Shown here: positions 1 to 7,485 of the stretch, piece by piece
Layout of the letters: each line of letters starts with the position of its first letter
How positions within the stretch are numbered: the first letter of the stretch is position 1
Assembly: GCA_964469265.1 (NCBI GenBank)
Contig: CAYXYF010000023.1
Location: 1 to 36,104, forward strand
Length of the DNA stretch: 36,104 nt
Origin: JAEYZS01 sp964469265
Lineage (GTDB): Bacteria; Bdellovibrionota; Bdellovibrionia; Bdellovibrionales; JAEYZS01
Direction: 5' to 3'
The notes under the pieces: model-generated
Databases searched by the model: none
Told to the model about the DNA's origin: nothing
What the model saw: only the letters and a program-made list of their open reading frames with translations
Translations under genes and position numbers: made by a program

Positions 1-18
1 TATGACAGAATCATATTG

Positions 19-825
19 ATGAGCTCAGACAATATCAATCTTGAATTTATTGAGAGATATCAGAAACTCTATGAACAGGATCCCAAGTCCAAGGTGTTTG
101 CACCATTGGGTGAGGCTTATCGAAAAATGGGGCTTTTAAAAGAAGCCACTAATATCCTTAAGATAGGCGTAAAACTTCATCCAAACTTTGCAAGCGGACG
201 AGTGGCCTACGCAAAAGTTTTGATGGATCAAAAGAACTTTAACGAGGCCGCTGAGCAACTTACAGCAGCTATTGAAAACTCAGCAGAAAACTTACTTGCA
301 CAAAAGCTTATTGCAGAATGCTACGTTCAGCTAAAGCAACTCAAAGACGCGCTAAAAGCTTACAAAATGGTTCTCTTTTTAAATCCCAATGACGCGCAAG
401 CTCAAATGCATATCAAGAAACTCGAAAGCCTTACGGCCGACGAGTACGACGATGATGTTTTTGAGATGAAGCCTTTAAAAGACGACATTGCTCTTAAGAG
501 CCCATCAAAAACTCCGTCAAAACCTGGCAATTATAAAAATCTTCAACTTGAGAGAATCATATCCCTAGCTGATGCCTTTATCGCAAGGTTTGATTTTGAC
601 CGAGCACTAGAGACAATCGAGTCCTCAGAAAATCTTGTTGGCACACATCCAGAGTTAGAAAAGCGCAAAAATTTTATTATGGATAAAATTGAGGAGAACG
701 AAGAGTTTGCTCCCGATCACATCGAGCACTCCCTTACAGGAGCTAATGAGTCAAACCCTGGCTCAAGACAGCAAAGAATTGACTTACTCAAAAATCTGCT
801 CCACAAAATAGAGTCTCGAAGATAA
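19..825 (+). CDS. TPR-repeat protein, function unknown
   Basis: Encodes a protein of about 268 aa. Residues about 20-125 form three tetratricopeptide units: repeated amphipathic helix pairs with A/G-x-x-Y-x-x-x-G-x-x-x-x-A spacing, such as LGEAYRKMGLLKEA. A polar, Ser/Pro/Lys-rich linker follows (about 140-175), then a helical C-terminal part. There is no signal peptide, so it is probably a cytoplasmic scaffold. I chose ATG 19 because an upstream frame ends in TGA at 17-19, giving a TGATG overlap and suggesting translational coupling. The frame is open to the window edge and a TTG sits at 16, so a start further upstream is possible. No clear ribosome-binding site precedes either codon. The stop lies in a 7-bp hairpin (819-837) with no T-run, 40 bases before efp, so read-through into efp is plausible. 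The specific role cannot be told from sequence. Confidence 0.75.
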   Translation: MSSDNINLEFIERYQKLYEQDPKSKVFAPLGEAYRKMGLLKEATNILKIGVKLHPNFASGRVAYAKVLMDQKNFNEAAEQLTAAIENSAENLLAQKLIAECYVQLKQLKDALKAYKMVLFLNPNDAQAQMHIKKLESLTADEYDDDVFEMKPLKDDIALKSPSKTPSKPGNYKNLQLERIISLADAFIARFDFDRALETIESSENLVGTHPELEKRKNFIMDKIEENEEFAPDHIEHSLTGANESNPGSRQQRIDLLKNLLHKIESRR

Positions 826-865
826 TCTAATTATCTTATAAAAATAACTACTTAAAGGACTCTTT

Positions 866-1407
866 ATGATCGAAACCAGTGATTTTAGAAAAGGCACTAA
901 ACTACTTATTGATGGCCAACCCTACGTCATCACAGACTTCCAGCACGTTAAACCTGGAAAGGGCAACCAGTTCACTCGAACAAAAATGCGCAACATGATC
1001 ACTGGCCAAAACCTTGAAAAAACAATCAAGTCAGGTGAAAAGTTTGAAGTCCCTGATGTTGTCGGAACATCGGCAAATTTTTTATACCGCGATGACCAAG
1101 GCTATCACTTCATGAACCAGTCGACATTTGAGCAAGTCACTCTTTTTGCAGATGATCTTGGTGATGCAAAGAACTACCTGATTGAAAACCTTGAATGTAA
1201 TCTTTTATTCTTTAATGGAAAGCCAATTGGTTGCGATATCCCAAATATGGTTGTGCTGACTGTGATGGAAACAGATCCAGGCTTTAAAGGAAACACGGCG
1301 ACCAACACATTTAAACCTGCAACGACCGAAACAGGCTTTGTCGTACAAGTCCCCCTCCACATTAGCGTGGGTGATAAACTCAAAATCGACACAAGAACTG
1401 GCGAATA
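866..1407 (+). CDS. efp: Elongation factor P, 3' end lost in assembly gap
   Basis: Translation factor that binds the ribosome E/P site and relieves stalling at consecutive prolines. The visible 181 residues align from end to end with the family. The N-terminal KOW-like domain carries the loop KPGKGNQF, with Lys32 at the position that is post-translationally modified in many bacteria. The middle and C-terminal OB domains include DTDPG-like (here ETDPGFKG) and a final DTRTGEY. Family members end about five residues after GEY, so only the last few codons and the stop are missing. They fall in the N-run starting at 1408. An AAAGGA lies about 8 bases before the ATG. No EpmA/EpmB or other modification enzyme is visible here, so the modification type is unknown. 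Confidence 0.96.
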
Positions 1408-1507
1408 NNNNNNNNNNNNNNNNNNNNNNNNNNNNNNNNNNNNNNNNNNNNNNNNNNNNNNNNNNNNNNNNNNNNNNNNNNNNNNNNNNNNNNNNNNNNN
1501 NNNNNNN
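1408..1507. other. Assembly gap, 100 N
   Basis: Exactly 100 undetermined bases, the conventional placeholder for a scaffold gap of unknown size. It truncates the C-termini of efp (+) and yebC (-), which converge here. Both proteins lack only a few residues, so the true gap could be very short, or it could hide inserted sequence. Confidence 0.98.
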
Positions 1508-2208
1508 CGGTGTGTATCATCATAATCATCCATCTCTTGTAAGAACTCGATGACTTCTTTTTCTGCTTCGGGTGAGAGGTCGACAAGATTTTTTGGAACG
1601 TAACCAAGTTCGCATTTAGAAACTTTCCAACCCATAGTTTGCAGAGCTTTGTTGGCACCGTCTAAGTCAGGGGTGTCTGCAATGAATCGTGCGCCGATGT
1701 GGCCATCTTCTACTTCAGAGTCTTCAAGAGGTTCTACGTTTTGTGCGCCGACTTCGATGGCAACGTTTTCGATATCTAAAGAAGTGTCCTCATGGGTGGC
1801 TTCAATGATTCCGGTATGCTCAAACATCCATGCTACGCTTCCAGGTGCTCCCATAGTTCCCGCTTTGAAGAGTTGTTTTATTTCATGTGCTGATCGGTTT
1901 TTGTTATCAGTTAGTATTTCCACAATGACTGGTACTTGATGAGGGGCAAAGCCTTCATAAGTTACAAGCTCAAAGCTCTCGGCATCTTTGTCTGCACCAG
2001 AGCCTTTTTTAATTGCACGCTCAATAGAATCCTTTGTCACAGATGCCTTTCTTGCGGCCTCGATTGCTGCTCTTAACCTCGGGTTGTATTCAGGATCTGG
2101 TTGCCCGAGCCTTGCAGCAACTTGAATTTCTTTTGTTAGCTTATGAACAAGCTTGCCCTTTTGAGCAGCGTTGCCCATTTTATGCGTATTTTTCCATTGC
2201 GCGCCCAT
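1508..2208 (-). CDS. yebC: YebC/PmpR/TACO1-family protein, C-terminus in gap
   Basis: About 233 residues of a family whose members are usually 240-250 aa. The N-terminus MGAQWKN resembles the YeeN-type branch of the family. It is followed by the conserved AARLGQPDPEYNPRL and AIKKGSG segments and the VTYEG core, then DNKNRSAHEIK. The acidic C-terminal helix (EKEVIEFLQEMDDYDD) runs into the gap. The family was first annotated as transcriptional regulators. More recent work places it on the ribosome, helping translation through proline-rich stretches. I chose ATG 2208 because family proteins begin M-G/A at this point and GGGAAGG sits 9 bases upstream. An in-frame ATG at 2217 is also possible. 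A weak promoter-like pair (TTGAAT/TAAAAA, 16 bp apart) lies around 2287-2260 on this strand. Confidence 0.92.
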
Positions 2209-2291
2209 AGCGGTCATCCTTCCCTTTTTTGAGGCTAAAACTCAGCGGTAGATCTTTATTTTTTACTTAACTTATGAATAAATTCAAGCTT

Positions 2292-2321
2292 TTGTACCAG
2301 TCTAGCATTCGGGTATATACT
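2292..2321 (+). promoter_or_regulatory. Predicted sigma70-type promoter for the 2492-12860 operon
   Basis: TTGTAC (2292-2297) and TATACT (2316-2321) are separated by 18 bp and resemble the -35 and -10 consensus. Transcription would start near 2328, leaving a leader of about 165 bases before the TTG start at 2492. I see no strong structure in that leader. A 42-codon open frame (2326-2454) begins at the predicted start site and has no ribosome-binding site, so I do not call it. Confidence 0.5.
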
Positions 2322-2491
2322 GGCAATGCAAGACCATTTGACTGAGATCGTGCAATCAGCCTCTCAGGTCGGCAAAAAGGGGCATTTTTTAACCCGCAAA
2401 AGACGCAAGACTCGACCACTGTTACCTTCTAAAAATTCTAGTTCTTTCATATAATTAAAGGTATTGGCCAACATCTTTTTGGAGCCGCACT

Positions 2492-3490
2492 TTGAATTCA
2501 TCGAGACTCGAAATTGTAATAAAAAAGCTGCTCGAAGAGTATGATTCAACTTATGTTGCCGACGACCTCCTAAAGAAGTGGGACCGCGGCGAACTTTCAG
2601 AAAAAGATCAAGATGTCGCTGCGCAGTTTCTCATCAACTCTGGTTTTTTAAACACTCTTCAAAACCAATATACAAAACAACTCACGCAAGATCGTTATAT
2701 TTCTTGGATAGCGCTTTTGGATTTGATCTCAAAAACAAACCAAACAGTTCCAGAAAAATACGTCGATCCCATCTTCGTCGGAATGACAGAGATGCACCAG
2801 CTTGATAGCATTATCACAGCACAAGTCGCAAAGGATTTACATCCGCGGTTTAAAAAACTTATTCAATCTCTGACAACCGATCTTTACGGCAAAAATACCC
2901 CATCCGCTAAACAACGAAAAAAGAAAAAGTCTTCTAAGAAAGTTCAAGAAGAGATTCAAAAACTCTCTGAGAGTTTAAAAAACGATCCATCAGAGCTTGA
3001 TGTCGCGCGCATCAAAAGGCTCATCTCCAAAAAAGAACAAGATCTCAGTCGCATCTTTGATAAAAAACGTCCTGAGATTGAAGAGAAAGAAGCAAAAGCC
3101 ATCTCAGAGAATGTCATCGACAATGCAAAAAAAAATCCCAATGCTGCTTATGATCTTTCGATTCTTCTCGGGCAGATGGAACTTTTTGATGCAGCATTGG
3201 AATGTTTAAGTTATGCTCCTGCTTCGTTGGAGAAGGACTGGCTAAATCTAGATCTGTTAGTAAAAGTCGGAGACTATTTAAGCGCGATTGATGAAAGTTT
3301 TAGTGTTGAAAAAAAATATGCCAAAAATCCAGACACAATCTTTGCAACCCTTCAGTTGCGAGCTCAAGCTCTTTATGGTCTTGGCGAAAAAGAAAAAGCC
3401 ATTCAACTATTAGAAAAACTTGTGGAAACTTCCCCGAGAAATCAATCAGCAAAAGTCCTACTCCATACGTGGAGGACCGTTGAGCAATAA
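2492..3490 (+). CDS. Conserved-looking helical protein with C-terminal TPR, unknown
   Basis: 332 aa, no signal peptide or membrane segment. Residues about 1-130 are helical. A very basic patch follows (about 140-155, runs such as KQRKKKKSSKK), then a charged helix likely to form a coiled coil (about 155-215). The C-terminal third has TPR-like helix pairs (AYDLSILLGQMELFDAALECL and RAQALYGLGEKEKAIQLLEKL). It starts with TTG, supported by GGAG seven bases upstream. It is the first gene of the run leading into tamB and overlaps tamB's preferred start by 11 bases. Co-transcription with the outer-membrane assembly genes suggests, but does not show, a role in that process. I do not recognise a named family. 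Confidence 0.8.
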   Translation: MNSSRLEIVIKKLLEEYDSTYVADDLLKKWDRGELSEKDQDVAAQFLINSGFLNTLQNQYTKQLTQDRYISWIALLDLISKTNQTVPEKYVDPIFVGMTEMHQLDSIITAQVAKDLHPRFKKLIQSLTTDLYGKNTPSAKQRKKKKSSKKVQEEIQKLSESLKNDPSELDVARIKRLISKKEQDLSRIFDKKRPEIEEKEAKAISENVIDNAKKNPNAAYDLSILLGQMELFDAALECLSYAPASLEKDWLNLDLLVKVGDYLSAIDESFSVEKKYAKNPDTIFATLQLRAQALYGLGEKEKAIQLLEKLVETSPRNQSAKVLLHTWRTVEQ

Positions 3491-6400
3491 AAGGATGCTT
3501 AAGAAAATTTTTAACTACAGCATTCTCGTGATGTTTTGCGCATTGCTAGGATTCTTCTATAGCTATCACCTCCCCGACTTTAAAGTTTGGGCTATTGATA
3601 AAATTGATCAGCTTTCGACAGAAAAAGGGCCCGTAAGAGTTTTGGTCTCAAATATTGATTTCAATATTTTTCCAATCGGCGTTAGCTTTAATCAGGTGCG
3701 CGTGCAACCAAAAGGTGACTTAGCCGAAGCCATGAACGAAAGTTTTATCAAAGAGGTTCGGCTATCACTAAACCCATTTAGTTTTCTCACTGGCTTATTT
3801 CAATTTTCCAAAGTCGAAATTTACGAACCCAATATACATATAAAAAGCATCAAAGCACTGCAAAAGCTCAAAGACCGTGATTCCGATGCGAAGTTTGAAT
3901 TAAAATCCATTCTTAAGGTTCCCCTCAATGCATTTACAGTTTATCGCATGAACTTAAGCATTGATGCTGAAGACAACATTCCTAAAATCAATCTCAATAA
4001 GTTCTCGCTTGAAATCGAAAACCAAAAGACATCGGCGCTCTTCTCGCTCATCTCACCGCAAGTTCTAGTGTATGATCCAAACATTGCTGATATACCCGTT
4101 GATATTTCAATCGGAAGCCGCTTCTTAGTTCAAGAGAACCAGATTCTTATGTCCGCTTTAAAAATTAAAAAGGGTGATTCCTATATTCTTGCTGCCGGAT
4201 ATACCGAGTCTCCGATTTCAGATATCAATTTTGACGAAATCAATCTAAAAGTAAAAACAAGCTTACAACTTCCTCAATTGCGAACTCAACTCTTGCCGTT
4301 TTTAAAAGAAAAAAATATTCCTGAAGTCCACGGCACGGTGGAGGCTCAAACTTTTTTTGTGAAACAAAAAAACGAAGCTCTTACAACGGAAAGTAAATTC
4401 CATTTTCGGAATTTAAAAATTGAACAGTATGATATAGGCGAAGTCATTGGCCAAACTTTCCTGAAAGAGAAAAATCTAACTGCACCCAATATACAAGTTC
4501 GCAACGGCCAAGGGCATATTCTGGTATCTGATCTTAAGATGAATTTGCAAGGCCCGCTTGAGTACAAAGCCAATCTCACAACCAAAGATCTTCAACTTCA
4601 AGAACTTTTGTCAAACCTAGGGTTAGAGAATGTTCCTGTTTTGATTGGAGTAAACGCGAACCTTCCGTGCTCGGGCAAAATCAATCAAAGCCCTCTTGTA
4701 TACTGTAATGGCGAAGTCAATATCAAAGACCTTAGAGTCTATACCGATAATAACGATATCGTAACAACTCCTAACGGAATTATTAAGGGCACCGTTGAAG
4801 TGACGCGAGAACAAGTCAACACCACGGCAACTCTGTCCCTCGGCGATTCATCAATAGGAAAAGTAAAAGGCTATACTCATTATAAAAAAGGTTTCCACTA
4901 CGATTTCAACGCCGAGAGTTTAAACTTTTCTGATATGAATTTGGCGAATCTAAATTTAAACGGAATTCTTAAAGGCACAGGCTCCGTTAGCGGAAATAGT
5001 AAAACCGCAAGCCTTAAGATTAATGCCAACACCTCAGAGTTTTCAATTCAAGATTATTACGCTGGACAATTTACTACCGATCTTAGCTACAGGAAGGGGC
5101 ATCTTAAATTCAATAACCTTAACGGTACGGCACACACGACCAAGTATCGGGGCGACTTAGATATAAATCTTAGCAAGAGCACCATTACTGGAGACATACG
5201 ATCTCCGTACATTGAGCTCTCTGACCTTCAGAAAGCTTTAAATAAAATTGTGCAGATACCTGTGGAGCTTTACGGAGGCGGTACTGCCGATGTTAAGTTT
5301 TCAGGTCCACTTGATTTTTCGAAACTCTCGTACAATGTAAAATCTAAAATTTTAAACGGCAACGTCGCTGGAGAGTCTTTTGATGAGCTTGTATTTGATG
5401 TGACTTCCGACAAAGGAAATGTACGTACAGACCGCGCTACTCTTAAAAAATCCGCTGGTGTATTAACAGTGACTGGAACAGCAAAGCCCGATGGTCAAGT
5501 TAACATTGAAGCCATTGGTAGCAACTTCACACTTCAATCGTTGAATTCCTTTGCAAAGACTGAACTCAACATGAACGCCGATCTGAACTTCAAAATGACT
5601 TTGACTGATAAAATCATGAAACCGAAAACACACTTAAAAGGAACGCTAACAAACTCTACGATATCTTCTGAACCCATCGATAACTCTAGCTTTGATTTAT
5701 CTTTTACAGGAAATTCCGTACAGGGAACTGGAATTCTTATGGGTGATAAAATCCATGCAAGTTTTGTTATCCCTTTAGCTCAAGGGGCTCCTTTTGAACT
5801 TAAAGCCAAAACAGCTGAATGGGATTTTGTTCCATTGATACATCTCATATCGAGCAAAAGTCGAGCCGAGGAGTTCTCAACGACTCTAAGTGCTGATATT
5901 GATTTGAAATCCGATAGCGGGCTCTGGAGTTCTAATGGCTCCATCAACATAGAAACGTTTCAAATACAGCGTGGGATAAAGGAGCTTAAAAACACAACGC
6001 CGATTCACCTGACGTTTAAAAACGGAAATATGAACGTGAACCGCTTTGAACTTCGAGGCGATAACACATCACTTGAGGCACGCTCACTAACAAGTCCAGG
6101 ATTTCCGTTTAGTTTTGAACTTAATGGAAAAGTAGATCTTGGCCTGACATCATTTCTTACGCCTTTCTTTGATGACTTAAGAGGAACTCTTGCGCTGACG
6201 ACGCAAATATCTCTTGCCCGAGATAAATGGAAGTTCCTAGGATCGGCGTTTGTTACAGATGGTGCAGTTCGTGTAGCAGCTCTCCCCCATGCCTTTGATA
6301 GCATTACTGCGGACATTTTATTTAGTGATGATAAAATTATTTTAAACCGGCTCTCCAGTGATTTTGCAAACGGCAAGCTCACTGGAAACGGCACCATCGA

Positions 6401-7478
6401 GATAAAAGGTCGGAACGATATCCGAAGTGATCTTTACGGTAAATTTAATGGTGTGAACTTAAGAGTCCCCGATGGCGTGCAAACCAAGGGAAGTGGAGAT
6501 TTTCATATTACGGGAAGTAGATTCCCGTATCTATTTGAAGGAAATTATATTGTTCAAAGTGGTTCCTTTACAAAAGCTCTTGAAGACTCTGGTAATTCGC
6601 GTTCAAGCTTTACGAGATCACTCCTTCTTCCAGAGTCTTTGGTTAAAAAGGCCGTTGAACTAGTGCTTTTTGATTTTGATATTATCTTTAATAAGGGAGT
6701 TGACGTCCGCAATGATTTTGTGGAATCCAAAGCTTACGGAAGGCTTAGAATAAAAGGTCCTCCGACTGAACCTATTTTATTGGGAAATATTCAGCTCCAG
6801 CGGGGCGGTAAGTTCTTTTTCAGGGATACCGAGTTTGAATTTGAAACAGCAGAACTCAAATTCAATGATCAGAACAAAACAAATCCTGATATTTATATTT
6901 CAGCTAACGCCGTGGTGGAAGAAAACATTGAAAACCGAATCCAGCGCTATGAGATCAACATGCTAGTGCAAGGTAAAACAGATAATTACTCGCTCACCTT
7001 CTCTAGTAACCCGCCACGCTCTGAAAAAGACATCATATCACTATTGGCACTGGGAATGACGACAGAGGACCACAACACAACTCAGGTGGGTGAAAACCAA
7101 CTTACGCGCCAATCCTATGAGGTCGGTGCTTCAATTCTTACTAAGAATAAATTTGGTCGTGATCTAAAAAGCAGAACAGGTCTTGAGTTTAAAGTTTCCT
7201 CAGCTATTGATCAGCGCAATAACACACCTTCTCCAAAGATTACGATCACAAAACAATGGACACCTCGAGTGGAGACAAGTGCCTCACGAACATTCGGAGA
7301 ACTTAGCACCCAGGACGTGAAGGTAGAATACCAGCTCAACCGAAATGTTTCACTTATCGGTCGATGGGAAGGCCGAGAGGGCTCGACAGCCACCACATCG
7401 GTCCCAACCCAGTTTGACGATCAGAATACGACGGATATTTTAGGTATTGATATTGAGTATAAAATAGAATTTAAATAA
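3480..7478 (+). CDS. tamB: TamB-like translocation and assembly module protein
   Basis: A very long protein (1332 aa) with an N-terminal membrane anchor (about residues 12-28, ILVMFCALLGFFYSY). Hundreds of residues of alternating short beta-strands follow, typical of the AsmA/TamB lipid-channel fold. The C-terminus has the TamB/DUF490 signature region: FGRDLKSRTGLEFKVSS, KITITKQWTPRVETSASR and terminal strands ending YKIEFK. TamB spans the periplasm and works with an outer-membrane Omp85 protein, here encoded seven bases downstream. Family roles are outer-membrane protein insertion and phospholipid transport. I prefer the TTG at 3480, with GGAGG four bases upstream and an overlap with the previous stop. 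ATG 3495 is the alternative and would cost five residues. Confidence 0.9.
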   Translation: MSNKRMLKKIFNYSILVMFCALLGFFYSYHLPDFKVWAIDKIDQLSTEKGPVRVLVSNIDFNIFPIGVSFNQVRVQPKGDLAEAMNESFIKEVRLSLNPFSFLTGLFQFSKVEIYEPNIHIKSIKALQKLKDRDSDAKFELKSILKVPLNAFTVYRMNLSIDAEDNIPKINLNKFSLEIENQKTSALFSLISPQVLVYDPNIADIPVDISIGSRFLVQENQILMSALKIKKGDSYILAAGYTESPISDINFDEINLKVKTSLQLPQLRTQLLPFLKEKNIPEVHGTVEAQTFFVKQKNEALTTESKFHFRNLKIEQYDIGEVIGQTFLKEKNLTAPNIQVRNGQGHILVSDLKMNLQGPLEYKANLTTKDLQLQELLSNLGLENVPVLIGVNANLPCSGKINQSPLVYCNGEVNIKDLRVYTDNNDIVTTPNGIIKGTVEVTREQVNTTATLSLGDSSIGKVKGYTHYKKGFHYDFNAESLNFSDMNLANLNLNGILKGTGSVSGNSKTASLKINANTSEFSIQDYYAGQFTTDLSYRKGHLKFNNLNGTAHTTKYRGDLDINLSKSTITGDIRSPYIELSDLQKALNKIVQIPVELYGGGTADVKFSGPLDFSKLSYNVKSKILNGNVAGESFDELVFDVTSDKGNVRTDRATLKKSAGVLTVTGTAKPDGQVNIEAIGSNFTLQSLNSFAKTELNMNADLNFKMTLTDKIMKPKTHLKGTLTNSTISSEPIDNSSFDLSFTGNSVQGTGILMGDKIHASFVIPLAQGAPFELKAKTAEWDFVPLIHLISSKSRAEEFSTTLSADIDLKSDSGLWSSNGSINIETFQIQRGIKELKNTTPIHLTFKNGNMNVNRFELRGDNTSLEARSLTSPGFPFSFELNGKVDLGLTSFLTPFFDDLRGTLALTTQISLARDKWKFLGSAFVTDGAVRVAALPHAFDSITADILFSDDKIILNRLSSDFANGKLTGNGTIEIKGRNDIRSDLYGKFNGVNLRVPDGVQTKGSGDFHITGSRFPYLFEGNYIVQSGSFTKALEDSGNSRSSFTRSLLLPESLVKKAVELVLFDFDIIFNKGVDVRNDFVESKAYGRLRIKGPPTEPILLGNIQLQRGGKFFFRDTEFEFETAELKFNDQNKTNPDIYISANAVVEENIENRIQRYEINMLVQGKTDNYSLTFSSNPPRSEKDIISLLALGMTTEDHNTTQVGENQLTRQSYEVGASILTKNKFGRDLKSRTGLEFKVSSAIDQRNNTPSPKITITKQWTPRVETSASRTFGELSTQDVKVEYQLNRNVSLIGRWEGREGSTATTSVPTQFDDQNTTDILGIDIEYKIEFK

Positions 7479-7485
7479 GGATAGG

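Noticed and set aside
2326..2454. 42-codon frame in the leader before the 2492 gene, product basic
   Set aside because: Its ATG lies at or before the predicted transcript start and has no ribosome-binding site.
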